Made by a program: the position numbers and the translations under genes
Assembly (NCBI GenBank): GCA_910574455.1
Contig: CAJSYZ010000005.1
Coordinates: 620,001-684,000 of the forward strand
DNA length: 64,000 nucleotides
Reading direction: 5' to 3'
DNA from: Trichaptum fuscoviolaceum
Taxonomy: Eukaryota; Basidiomycota; Agaricomycetes; Hymenochaetales; Trichaptaceae
The notes under the pieces: generated by a model
Databases searched by the model: none
What the model was told of the DNA's origin: nothing
Seen by the model: only the letters and a program-made list of their open reading frames with translations
Shown here: positions 53,578-64,000 of the stretch, piece after piece
Position numbering within the stretch: the stretch's first letter is position 1
Layout of the letters: every line of letters begins with the position of its first letter

Positions 53578-54662
53578 CTACTCAACCATTTCCCAGCCGT
53601 CTTGCTCAACGTGCCCACCAGTTGCCTCAACTTGTTCTACATTCCTCTCCAACAAGTCGCGCGTCGAAGCAACCACCCCAGTTGATTGATTGATATCGAC
53701 TTCGTCTCGCAGAACAATTGAGTGAACGCCGGGGCGTTCCAGAGCTGTCGTCTCGAGAGCGCAGCCATTGGCGTTTCCCTCTGAAGTTGCGTCTGTAGGC
53801 TTGGTTTCCCTCTGTTCAGTAATGAATAGTTCGTCAGAAAATCAGGCCCAGAATCTGTGGGTTGGCATAACTCACTTTGTCGATTGCATTCTCCGCGTTT
53901 TTATCTGGATTGTGGATGTCAGACGAGGACACAGACAGACTTTCTGCAGTACACGCACCCTCAAGGGCCTTGGTGAGCCGCTTGATCTCAGCTTCTCCTT
54001 GTTCAAGAGTGGCTTTTGCTTCGAGGAGTTCATAGGAGAGTTCTTGAACCGTTATTTTAAGGTTTCGAATAACATTGAAATCCGTTGTTTCAGCTAAAGT
54101 GGAGAGATCTCAAGACCAGCCCGTCGCATTGCATCGCATCTGATGTAGGCCACGTACTGTATTGCGCATCAGAGAGTTGAGTACGGAGTCCTTGAAGTGT
54201 ATTTTCAAGCTTCTTGTTTTCCTTCTTGTACTTGTCTGAATTCGTAATGTGGGTCAGAATGAGAGGCCCGACGTTACTGTATCATCTGCAGAGCAGCCTA
54301 CGCACCTGCAACTTGCTTCTGTGTTCTCAGCCCCTCCTTGTAGTTCTCAATGACTTTCTCGTGCCCATCCTTCATGTCCTGTATCACTCGATCGCGTTCC
54401 GTCAAAAGACCCTGCAGCTTCCTGACCTCGGTCAGAAGACCACTCCCAATCTCAAAAGCGAGTTCTGTCCTCACAATCATGTTAGCCATGGCTACAGGTG
54501 TACGGAGAGGTGTGTTCACTACAACTGACCGACTTCATCATTGGTAGTACGTTGTCCGAATTTACTGCCACTGCTCCCTTCTTGCTTTGAACTTAGGTCC
54601 AGCGCGGGCACCGCTTCGACTGCCACATCGTTGTTGAAGATGTTTCCGAAGAGTGTGTCCAT
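53578..54662 (-). CDS. Coiled-coil protein beta' (uninterrupted paralogue of beta)
   Basis: The start at 54,662 (MDTLFGNIFNND) is followed by short exons as in beta: MANMIVRTELAFEIGSGLL, DKYKKENKKLENTLQ, and the long coiled coil ending in IKRLTKALEG. The last exon is entered near 53,810 and reads EGNANGCALETTALERPGVH, then LERNVEQVEATGGHVEQDGW. It stops at TAG 53,578-53,580, where copy 1 has AAG and eight more codons. Heptad-rich segments predict a long coiled coil. No catalytic motif and no membrane segment were seen. The function is unknown, and the position in an array with a kinase suggests a partner role (inference). Confidence 0.6.
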
Positions 54663-55044
54663 GGCTGCTGGGGCAAAGGAGAGCTGTTAAAGCTTGACAT
54701 ATTAAGCACTGGCAGCAAGCTGGGAATAAGAGTCACGGTGGGCGTTTGAGTCATGCGCTCAAGTGGTGACTGGCATCATGATGACGGACCCGAGGGCTTC
54801 AAGTTCAAGTTAGGATAGCACTTACAAGTTACAGTTGCCTTTTACCGTTTCTTTGTCTCGACACAGTATTTGCCTACACCGACATGATTTATCCAGTTTC
54901 TTTTGAGGCAGGTTTCACGCAGCATGAGGTGCAAGTTTGCAATTCTCTCGACATATTTATTGTTGGGGAAAATCAATTTTAACTAATTATTCCATCATTG
55001 TACAACCACTAAATGAAATCATGTAGCCAACCCAAATGCTTTGA

Positions 55045-56043
55045 TTACTTTGCATTCTTCTTAGCTGCTACTTTCTCCTTGAGAGCATGTAATTCTTTCA
55101 GTTTTGCTTCAATCTCTCTGGTATTCTTTTCTTCTATGAGAGCTTCGAGAGCAAGGGTTCTTGAGTCGAATTGTTCCCAGTCTCTCGGATTGGTAGAAGT
55201 GTAGTCTTCGAATGGTGACGTGCCATTCATGATCCTGTTGAGGGCAGTAAGTCTACTGGCAGCGGCCAAGTCCTCGTTCAATCGTTCAATATCATCTGAG
55301 GGAGAAACTTGGAAAAAGGTTACAACCTGATACCTCCATGATTCTATAGAAGTTTAAACTGCACTCACTCCCAGGCGTAATCAACATGTCAATCGCTTTG
55401 GTTGCAATACTACAACGAATTCCCGTGCATGTCGCTTCAATTCGTTGATATTCAAGCTCTTTTCGCGCTTTCCCTAATTTCTTTTTACACTCATCCGATG
55501 TTATGCCTACAGCTGAAGGTTAGGAAAGCAATCAATTGCGAGTACAATGAACAACATACAGTGGATAGTGTATGCACTGGCATAGGAAATTTCACTGGCA
55601 GGGAGCATACAATTGTTACAGGCTTCTTCACGCGCAGATTTGAACTTCCTCAATTTCTCTAGGTTTGCGACTCTCAGCTAGTAGCTGATCTACAAATCAC
55701 TGTACACACCTGCCATTGTCTTCAGTGCTGAAAGACGCGCCTCCTCAATCTCTATGTATCTATTCAGAATTTCTTCGATTCCTGTGACGCGGTCTTGGTC
55801 TAACGGGACATCAGTCTTTGCACCGTCCTTGATATCGTCGGCGGTATCTTTATAATAATCATGATTTATATCAGCCATAGCGGCAGACATGCATCGAGGT
55901 AAATGTGACGAACCGACATCATTCTGTGCATTCCTACCGCCGCTGCTCTTTTCTTGTGTCCTGCGATAGTCCAGTACGGGATCCGTTTGACCACCAACAT
56001 CGGTATTAGACGTGTTTTTCATCGAGTCTGAGGGTGCTTCCAT
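55045..56043 (-). CDS. Coiled-coil protein alpha' (paralogue of alpha)
   Basis: The exons match alpha: MEAPSDSMKNTSNTDVGGQT, the MADINHD exon, then KKLGKARKELEYQRIEA near 55,430-55,500, and a final helical exon (LNRIMNGTSPFEDYTSTNPR, ending KKNAK at 55,045). Amino-acid differences from alpha are scattered and conservative, and the frame is kept open in every exon. This suggests that both copies encode proteins. The family is unknown. Confidence 0.6.
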
Positions 56044-56474
56044 TGTTGCTGTCGCTGGAACAGAGGAGAGCCGTTCGCATGGGAAGCTGGGGGAAAGAAG
56101 GCCAGCATTCGAGTCATGTTATATGACCATGAGTCGGGCGCTTACCCTGGAAGATAGATGCAAACATGTTCGGTTCGAGTCATGCTATATGGCCATGTAG
56201 TAGCCTGAGTCGGGCGCTAACCTTGTAGATATAGATGCACTAATCATGTTCGATCGGATTAATCGATTAGAGGCACATAATTAGAGAGAAGTACATTCCA
56301 AAGTTCGAACATAAAGCGAAAGAGCAGTCCAATGACGTGAGTCGGTTTTCGAATGCAGAGTCTGATGACCAGCACTGCTCACGACATGCTGGCAGAGCAG
56401 TATGTATGTTCGTGCCTCATGATCATTGTCGAGACAAACGAGCGAGCTTGAGCACAATTGAAGTTGGCCTTTGT

Positions 56475-56600
56475 GCAGGCCCATCCCACATAACATCCGC
56501 GCAGAGGAACCTTCAGGTTCAAATTTGACGAATGATGCGGATGGTCACCGTTCAGCATGCGAATAACTGCCTCGGGCTTGCGCTGCATAAGTGAAACCTT
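56475..56600 (-). pseudogene. Protein-kinase C-lobe fragment (second relic)
   Basis: It reads KPEAVIRMLNGDHPHHSSNL and KVPLRG, homologous to the tail of the kinase at 58,279-60,241 and to the relic at 2196-2336. It sits between alpha' and gamma. Confidence 0.7.
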
Positions 56601-56936
56601 GAATCGGGAGCGTCCATGAATGCTAGAACAAAGGAGTCTTATTTGTCGACGCTGTGCCAGTGGTTGGGAGCAAGAGTAACTTGAGTAACAAATACTACGT
56701 TACTAAGTGTTGTGTATGTAAGCAATACATTACTATTAATGGAATTTGTTCCTAAGTTAAGGTTACCCTTCAAGTTCAAGTTAGAACTTGAATGAAGCGC
56801 CTGTTTCTTTTCTTTTTTCGACACATGCTTTTTCGCACCTTTGCAATGGCTCATCCACTGGCTTACTACAAGCTGTTAGCTCAAGTGCTCCATTAGTACA
56901 TATATAATTGTTGCTGAACTATGGTAGCGATTCTAA

Positions 56937-57990
56937 TCATCTCTTGAACCCCTTACTTTCCATAGACACCACAAAGTCTTCCAGCATGCGTTGCATAGCT
57001 TCACGTCCTTCCATCTTTCTCCTTTCCCTCAACAAATCTTCCAGATCTGCTTTAACCTTCTCAGTATACTTCGCTTCGAAATGAGCTTCTTCAGCAAGGA
57101 ATTCTGCGTTTAACTGTTGCCAGTCCATCGGATCGGTCTTGTTGATAAAGCTGAGTTTCAGGCGAGCAATAAGTTGAGTGACGATGGCCTCGGTTTCTTC
57201 CTTGACACCATCGTCTAATTTACGAGCTTGGAAAAAGGTCACAACCTGAATACACTCATGTTTCTATAGTTTAAAACTGCACTCACTGCCTCCTATCGCC
57301 TCTCGGAGTTGTGAGAGCTCAGCGTGACAACGAATGTCGGTCAGTAATGCTTCAAGTCGTTCGTAAGAAAGCTCTTTGTTTGCTATTTCCAGGTTTCGTT
57401 TACAATCATCCGAGGTTCTTTCTAAATCTCAAAGTAAGGTCAAAGTCATCAGATGCCAGCGTTATGAACAACATACCGTGTATGTAATGCGCACTGGCAT
57501 TAGCGGGAAGGTCATGTTGCCCGGTTTGAGCACGAGCAACTTGCAGTGTCCTCTCAAAGTTCTTCCTTTTTTCTACATTTGCGAGTCAGTCACGTCATTT
57601 GCAGGCCACTAGCAGCTTTTCCACAAACTTCTATACGTACCCGCTTTTTTCGTCCAGGCTTTCAGACGGTCCTCCTCAATCTCTATGAATTTATTGAGCG
57701 CCAGTTTGTAGCGTTCCGATGATAGACCATCGGTCTTTAGACCGTTTTCAATTTTGATAGCACTGGCAGGTTTCTTCCTCATGATCATTATGACTTTTAT
57801 TAGCTATGACGGCAGATATACATCGAGGTATGACGAACCGACATCGTTCTCTGCATTTCCGCCGCCACTGCTCTCTTTTTACTCTCTCCTATGGTCCAGT
57901 TCAGGATCTGTTTCAACGGCCACATCGTTCTTAGATATGTGTCCAGAACCTGAAGGTCTTTCCCTTGTCGCTGTTACTGGAACAGAATGG
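56937..57990 (-). pseudogene. Coiled-coil paralogue gamma, probably decayed
   Basis: The last exon (57,242-56,937) is open: MTFFQARKLDDGVKEETEAI, DPMDWQQLNAEFLAEEAHFE and SMESKGFKR. It parallels the last exon of alpha (TNPRDWEQFDSRSLALEALI). At the 5' end the sequence corresponding to the alpha start reads AGG instead of ATG. The first exon (KNDVAVETDPELDHRRE) is followed by an in-frame TAA near 57,885. Middle exons are recognisable but degraded. It may use another start, and expression is uncertain. Confidence 0.55.
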
Positions 57991-58278
57991 GATCGGATGG
58001 GAAACTGGGAACAGACTGCCATTCAGTCGAGTTATGACGTGCGCGGGCCGCCAGTAACTAAACCTTGTACTACTAGTAAATATAGATGCACTATACATAT
58101 TTATTCGAGTCATCGATTAGAGCTACAAAACTTACTTGAGTTACATTCGACCAAAAAATCATTGTGCAAAGCAAAAGAGCAGACCAATAGCGCGAATTTG
58201 CCCGTAGCCAAAGGTTGAAAGCAAAACCTAAAATCCTACACTATTTATGAACCACCAACAGAGAATTATGTCCGCACA

Positions 58279-60241
58279 TCATTGGTGAGGCAAACGAGCA
58301 AGGATATCCACAATCGTTGGTCGATGCGCAGGATCCTCTTGCCAGCACTCCTGCAAAAGAGCCCACATAGCGTCGTCGAGGCCGCGCAGTGGGACTTCCG
58401 GGTTTGTTGGTCGACGCGGACGGTCGCCGTTCTGCATGCGGATGAGCACCTCTGGCGTACGCTTGATATGCGAGAACGGGTGTTCACCCGTCATAATCTA
58501 GATGATGTCAGCTGAACAATGCAGTGACGAGAGAGACGAGGATCCATACACACACCTCGAGCAAGGTCATCCCATACGCGAAAACATCAGACGCCGTAGA
58601 TAGAATACCAGGGGCGCAGCACAGCTCCGGGGCGAACCACCTGTATGAGTCCGAAACGCCTCGGCTTTGTGTGAAGGGCATCCCGGTGAGGTCCTCCATG
58701 ATCTGGCCCAACGCTCATCAGGGACAGATCTGTAGTTTCGTATACAGAAGACAGACACACCTTGGACAACCCGAAATCAGCTAACAGGGGGTGGCCCTTA
58801 TCGTTGATGAGGATATTTTGCTACAAAAGAATATGTTAGCGAGTAATGCACATATGGGGTTATAAAAGGCGCACAGCCTTGATATCTCCGTGCGCGATAG
58901 GAGGGTCCTGCGAGTGAAGAAGGCGAAGGCCCTCTGCGATTCTCCGGACCTAGGACAACATGGTAAGTGGCGGTGAACACACTCCATCAACACAAGGGGA
59001 CGTACAATAATCTTCCTGTTCACATACGGATACTTCTTAACATAACTGAGCGCATCGCCATTCGACATCCAAGGGCTAACCATATACGGGTACGGTCCGT
59101 CGTCGTGGCAGGCGCCGTAGAACGGGAGAATATACTCTCCACGGTCCTCTTCCCAGATCTTCCGCCAGATGCCGACCTCGCGCAAGAAGCGCTCGCGCAC
59201 CTTCGGTGTGACCTCGACGCCTCGGATGACCTTGATAGCGACCTTCTCCCGCCCAAGGTACTCGCCTTCCCAGATATCGAACGCCGGGCTCCCGCCGACC
59301 GGGTGGTTGCCTATCCTGCGTACCTCGCCATGTCTGAGGTCGACGTTCGGCAGGAGCGTGTCGGTCCGCGTCTGGATGTTGTACAAGTTCGAGCCGAGTT
59401 GGACGTGATGCCGGTCTCCTGGCTCATACTGCGACATGAACTAGAGGGAAATTGTGAGAAACAGCACTCGGGATCTACAGGGACTTCGTACATTCTGCAT
59501 CATAGACATCATTTTCTGGAGGTCAATCTGCTGTGCAGACACAGCGGTAACGAGAACGTCTTGGCTATTCTTCATGTCTGATAAGTAGTGCACCAGCTCT
59601 TGCTGGTCCATTTTCCGATTCATTTCGTATTGCTGCATCCAAGAATGCAGTTCTACGTGAGAAGTAATCTATATGACTTTATGTATAAGCACGAAATTGG
59701 ACCATTGAAATCATTGATTTAACGAGCCTGGAAGTTCTGTACAAGAGTGTCGATAGCTTGATGGCAGCGCTGGATGTCATCAGAAATGTCATCTTGCATA
59801 AAGAACTGTTTCGTCTTCGGTAGATTTATCCATCCTATCATCTTACTTTTGATATCCTGTAGAAGCCTGCGTCACTTATCAGTACAGTACGAGTATGTGA
59901 AAGCAGCAGAGAACGTACTGTTCAGTGTTTCTGAGCAAGTCTTGCATCTTCTCGGGTGCTTTGTCGTTGCAGGCTTCTTTCAATCCAGTGAGCAGTGACT
60001 CACAACGCCCGCCCAGTTGTTTCACCTCTCGCCTTTCCATGTCATTGTAAGCTCAGTTCTGGCGCTTCCCAAGAGCACACAGCGCTTACTTGTTGACAGA
60101 GACATTCTGGCATAGCTGCAGGATGCCACCTACGATAGCGACGGCGGGCGCTAACCAGGGCACGGGTGCAAAAGTGGCCGCTAACCCTGCAGCGGTGCCC
60201 AGGCCTGCACCAGCAACCTTGAATCCAAATTTGCTGGACAT
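58279..60241 (-). CDS. TKL-type protein kinase with MLKL-like N-terminal helical region
   Basis: The start at 60,241 gives FGFKVAGAGLGTAAGLA, then APVPWLAPAVAIVGGILQLC and QNVSVNK. Further helical exons follow: REVKQLGGRCESLLTGLKEA and WINLPKTKQFFMQDDISDDI. The last of these continues with QRCHQAIDTLVQNFQ. This order matches the MLKL N-terminal-domain superfamily (helical bundle plus brace) found in basidiomycete proteins. A linker helix (DMKNSQDVLVTAVSAQQ) leads to the kinase domain: VAIKVIRG (lysine kept), LREVGIWRKI, AHGDIKAQNIL (HGD in place of HRD), DFGLSK, APEL and YGMTLLE. It ends WALLQECWQEDPAHRPTIVD and stops at 58,279. Lys, catalytic Asp and DFG are present, so it may be an active kinase, unlike animal MLKL. 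The glycine loop is atypical. Confidence 0.8.
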
Positions 60242-60576
60242 CGTCTCTCAACTTGAGTACTTTGAGAGGGTTCCTCAATGGTGGGTGGTTGTTGGATTCC
60301 AAGGAGCAGCTCCAGCGCCGGAGTCAAATATGAATGGCCCATCGAGGCTGTCCAACCTTGTTATCGATTTAGATCAATTATCACTGCCTTACGCGCTCTG
60401 GTAAGCCAGCTTCTCCGTAGACGCTGGCGTCAGCGAATGCGCACAGCTAGCCTCACTTATATCAAGGAAACAGAAGGGTAGAGCCTGTGAAAGATGTGGT
60501 AGTCGTTGATGGTGAGCATCGCCTCAGGGTCACTGTTGGCCTTCAACGTTCGCCAAACTTTTCCTTGCTTGTCACC

Positions 60577-61608
60577 ATGGCTAGCTTATTTTGTCCCCAA
60601 GGCCCGACACTGCCTCAGTTCTCGACGCTTTTAATCAAAGGAACATACCCTCCTTCTGCGCCTATTCATCTCTGTGTTTCTCACCTCAAGGCCTCATCTC
60701 ATGCACAGGGAAGGGCGTTGTTCTTGACACCGAACAGGGAAGTGCTTGCAGCTGCGCTGGAGGACTACGGCGATGGGTGGATGACTACGCATTGTATGAC
60801 TGGGGCGTATGCTGCGTTGTTCTCAAGAATAGATATGTTGTACGCACCGAGCTCGCACAGGAACCTATGAGACCAGCGCTGATCATCGTTTCACACAGCT
60901 ATCCTCCAACGGCAAAACACTGGCTACTCCTGCTCTCGCTGTTCAGACCACTGGAAATCGCTGCAGACACCCCACATAGCATTGCTATGCTTCCTCATGC
61001 ACCCTCTATCATAGTTCTCCACGAGCCGTCGTCCTACTTTCTCGCTTCGGAATCACAATCGCAGCCCGCGCAGGCAGAACTAACGCAATATCTTCAGCTT
61101 GTCACGGCTGCCTTATCTCTATCTTCGTTCTTGTCTGTGTCTGGAGAAACTGTACCTGTCGTGCTCTTTGATTCTCGTCTGCAGGAGCTGGGGATGCCTA
61201 TTGTACGACCGGCTTCGCCATCGCGACCGTTCAACTCCGAGGAGGACACGCATCCAGCAAGGAAAGAGCATGTAGAGCGTTTCGTGGAGAAATATTTTGA
61301 GTGGACTGGAATTGTGTCGGATCTCAAAGATGAGCACTGTGAGTTCTATTTTGTGGTGTTAAGCCTAGGACATATTTTTCTCTCTGTCTGACTCTTCGCA
61401 AGCTCCCAGTGCACGACCGTTGCACGGATCATTCGACGCCCTGCGCACCCGTTCTGGACTGTACCAGCTTAAGCTCTACAACCGTGTTTCTGAAGAAACT
61501 CGACCCATCCTATGGGAATGGACCGAGTCCAGAAAGGCAATGAGATCGAATGCAGGTCGGATGGAAACACATTTTGCTTTTCACGCAAACAACACCAATA
61601 AGACTTGA
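60577..61608 (+). CDS. Conserved fungal protein of unknown function (RecA-like fold possible)
   Basis: There are three exons: 60,577-60,839, 60,899-about 61,338 and about 61,404-61,608. Splicing at GTACGC...CACAG (60,840-60,898) joins RIDM to FYPPTAKHWLLLLSLFRP in frame, and GTGAGT...GCAAG forms the second intron. The protein starts MASLFCPQGPTLPQFSTLLI. It has alternating hydrophobic strands and helices (GRALFLTPNREVLAAALED; SIIVLHEPSSYFL; VPVVLFDSR), reminiscent of RecA/Rad51-paralogue or Elongator Elp5/6-like folds. No Walker A lysine motif was seen. It ends WEWTESRKAMRSNAG plus a short tail. Start choice rests on the CACCATGG context. The family assignment is open. Confidence 0.55.
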
Positions 61609-62095
61609 TCGTGCGCCCAACCAGGTTGACTGGAGAAACTTGTTTATCGGTGTAGCTTGCGTAAAGAAGTACGTAACTCTCAGATCAAGAGTAACCATAG
61701 ACCTTTCATGAGATGGTCCTAAACGTACCAACGTTCTCCGGCTAAGAGAAAAGGAAAGTCCTTTGAAGTGCCCACATAGGAGTCTCCGCGTCCTTTTTGA
61801 AAGTAATGACGCTCATATTCGTCTCACAAATGACATGCTAGCTCTTGCGGTCAGGTTTATAACTATCGGGCGCCTTCGTATCTGATTGATGACTGATCAT
61901 TGATTTCTTTTTGCTCTACCATCACCTTCTTGGACGACGGCATTCAAGGGAACGATCATTGTGGTTGTGTGTCATATATCAAGGCGCAGCTATGTATGAT
62001 CTCAACCTTCATGCACTCTGCATAAGAAGTACAACTCTCCCTTTCTTTACGGACCAACCCTTCTCCCTTTCTCGCGTGTCCTCCTCTGTCGCACA
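61609..62095. other. Intergenic region
   Basis: No gene was recognised. It probably holds the 3' end of the preceding gene and the promoter of the DUF6534-like gene. Confidence 0.5.
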
Positions 62096-63994
62096 ATGGG
62101 TCTAGAAATATCCGTCGGCGCTCTGCTCCTCGCGTCCTGGTTTGCGATGGCTTTGACTGGTGCATTGCTTCTGCAAACCTACATTTACTTCCGCTACAAA
62201 CCTAAGGATGACAGGCCGGCATTTGGTATCTTGGTGTGGTTTGTTCTTCTCAGCTTACGATATTCTTGTAAACTAACCTCATCGTGGAGGCGGTGTTACT
62301 ATGGTGAGCCAATTCTCTTCTTTTCATAAAATCACTCACGTCTAATCCATGCTGTAAGCTGCCTTGATATAACTCATGTCATATTGACTATGAATGCGCT
62401 CTACACTTATCTGGTCATCGACTTCGGCAACGAAGCGGAGCTGGGACGTCTAAAACCGTAATGTCTTCTCCGTAATGTCTTGCCATTTCGATGAACTGAT
62501 ACCCGCTGCATTATAGTTCCTTGGCTGTGAGTGCATATCTCCCTTCTTGTGTGCTAACTAACGTTGCGTAGCTTTCGGTTGGGCTTACTGTGAGTGCCCC
62601 TTCGATTATGTTTAGACATCTTTCTAATGCGTTTTATGAATAGAAAATCATCACTTTCCTTGTGAAATCGTGAGCAAACCCAGTCACTTTTATATCCCCA
62701 AAAAATGACATTTGACAGATTCTTCTGCTGGCGTATCTGGAAACGTACGTGGGTCATCTTTATGAACATGAAAGCTTGCCTGAAGAAGTTACGTAGTGTG
62801 TATGTGGAAACATGTGATCGTAATCACAACCGTGCGTTTCCAAGTTCCCCTGTGAACATCCGGCTTATAATTGCGACCGTACACCGTAGTTCGCCTTACT
62901 CCTGGGCGAAGTAGGTGCGTGCAAGGATATCCATGTGTTACATGTGTTAGCGAGAATGACGCTGAAGTACGGTCGATCAAGCGCTTGGAGGTGGTAAGCT
63001 ACCTTCATTTCTTTTATACTGTGTCCAGTCTAACATACATGTTTAGCCGCTATGATTAGAGGGTGAATTGTACTGTCCCATCCAAGCATTGCCCCCTCTT
63101 ACAAACATCGTAATCCTAGGATCATACTCGGTACCTTCAGCCAGTTTGTTGCGCAACTTCGAGTAAGTCTGTAAACTGTTTGGCCACTCCTTTCTTTCTG
63201 AAAGTATTTCGCTCGGCAGTGGGTTTTTACGAGTGGCGTCATCATGGGTGTAGTGAGCGACGTCCTGATTACCGCCAGCCTCTGCTACTGGCTGCAAGAG
63301 GTACATCTATCATGCAACAGATATCTAAAACCCTGCTAATACTTTTTAACAGACTCGCACTGAAGTTCCCTCGTGCGCAAAATCTGCTTCACTCATCAAC
63401 AAGAGGTCTCATGCAGCTAAAATTTAGGATGGATGATGCGATAAATAAACTGATATACTATACACTTGAAAACGGCGCTGTGACAAGGTACGCATGTCCG
63501 GGACCGTAACATGCACAGCGCGCAGTACGATACTAAAGCCATCTACCTAATTAGTGCTGTTTCTATAACAACACTGATTTGCGTATGCTACCTGTTACTT
63601 TCTTGGGCCATGACTGACACGAAGCTTTCCAGGTCTTGGCACAACCGGATGGTCTGTCCTACATAGCACTCCACTTCGTCATCAGCAAATGTGAGTAACT
63701 GGAAATCTCTGGTCATTTTGCCGATACAATAGCTGAACCCCTCTAGTATACATCAATACGTATCTCGCATCGTAAGCTTCGCATTGAAGCCCTTTTCCAG
63801 TGCTGGTGCCTACGATTACTACCACTAACCTTACGTTATGAAGGTTAAACAATAGACATAATTTCAAGACGGGTAACGTCTATATGCCCAGTACGGCTTC
63901 AAGCATGGTTTTCTCGTCTGCAGGGCCATTCTCTCGTACATCAGTGCAGGTGAGGTGCCACTTATTGGTTAACATCCGCCACGGCTTACAGTAG
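62096..63994 (+). CDS. DUF6534-like multi-pass membrane protein, copy 2
   Basis: It starts at ATG 62,096 (MGLEISVGALLLASWFAMAL) with the LLQTYIYFRYKPKDD signature shared with the gene at 42,296-44,324. Further exons read LDITHVILTMNALYTYLVID (62,360-62,430) and KIITFLVK plus FFCWRIWK (62,640-62,745). Then LAQPDGLSYIALHFVISK (63,635-63,690), VYINTYLAS and LNNRHNFKTGNV follow. A frame runs to TAG at 63,994, only six bases from the window edge, although a GTGAGG donor at 63,950 could extend it. Several hydrophobic segments are predicted. Middle exons (62,750-63,500) could not all be joined by eye. Confidence 0.65.
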
Positions 63995-64000
63995 TCAAGA

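Larger units (their letters stand above)
52690..56868 (-). repeat. Duplicated block P' (inverted copy of 1950-5072 plus 38,166-39,235)
   Basis: This is an uninterrupted copy of the alpha/beta block in inverse orientation, about 4.2 kb. It gives the empty-site sequence for the 33-kb insertion (the beta junction near 53,735). It is closest to the P copy across coding and spacer alike, which implies one duplication event rather than conserved genes only. Confidence 0.85.

Noticed and set aside
12042..64000. CRISPR-like arrays
   Set aside because: Direct repeats seen are two-copy duplications or a hexanucleotide microsatellite; no regularly spaced repeat-spacer pattern exists, and the genome is eukaryotic.

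Overview
This window comes from the nuclear genome of a filamentous basidiomycete, most likely an Agaricomycete. The genes are split by many short GT-AG introns. The families present are typical of that group: a Plavaka-type transposase, two DUF6534-like membrane proteins, a CYP63-like P450 with a hydrophobic N-terminus, a BCS1-like AAA ATPase relic, and a TKL kinase with an MLKL-like N-terminal region. No CRISPR array, rRNA or bacterial operon was seen.

Left half (1-39,240). A host locus carrying a DJ-1/PfpI gene (DJ-1 copy 1) and a pair of small coiled-coil genes (called alpha and beta here) has been broken up by transposons. Bases 1-639 are the end of an element that lies mostly outside the window and cuts off the 3' end of DJ-1 copy 1. 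Bases 5073-38,165 behave as one 33-kb insertion into beta. An uninterrupted inverted copy of the same locus at 52,690-56,868 shows the junctions, and both ends of the insert carry CATCAGGGAAACT. The insert carries a DEDDy 3'-5' exonuclease, a broken BCS1-like ATPase, a trypsin-like serine protease plus a relic of a second copy, an accessory ORF of unknown family, a split Plavaka transposase, and a coiled-coil/AT-hook-like accessory gene. Two younger elements are nested in it. A 10.9-kb Ty3/gypsy chromovirus-like retrotransposon (16,360-27,300, target duplication GTAAG) sits antisense inside an intron of the transposase. A 3.7-kb TIR element (about 29,995-33,679) carrying an HSP70 gene fragment sits inside an exon of the accessory gene.

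Middle (39,240-52,690). This is an ordinary gene block: P450, DUF6534 membrane protein, a hypothetical gene, a full DJ-1 gene (copy 2), a DUF4536 mitochondrial protein divergent from MCM2, and a HotDog acyl-CoA thioesterase. It is flanked by inverted copies of the alpha/beta block (P and P').

Right (52,690-64,000). On the minus strand lies an array of beta', alpha', a kinase C-lobe relic, a decayed paralogue (gamma), and a complete kinase with an MLKL-like helical N-terminal region. The divergent plus-strand neighbours are a conserved protein of unknown function and a second DUF6534-like gene that runs to the window edge.

Two candidate systems stand out: (a) the large Plavaka-type element with exonuclease and protease cargo, and (b) the MLKL-like kinase with its array of small coiled-coil paralogues and kinase fragments, which looks like a rapidly rearranging locus. 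Exon boundaries come from reading splice signals by eye and are approximate.
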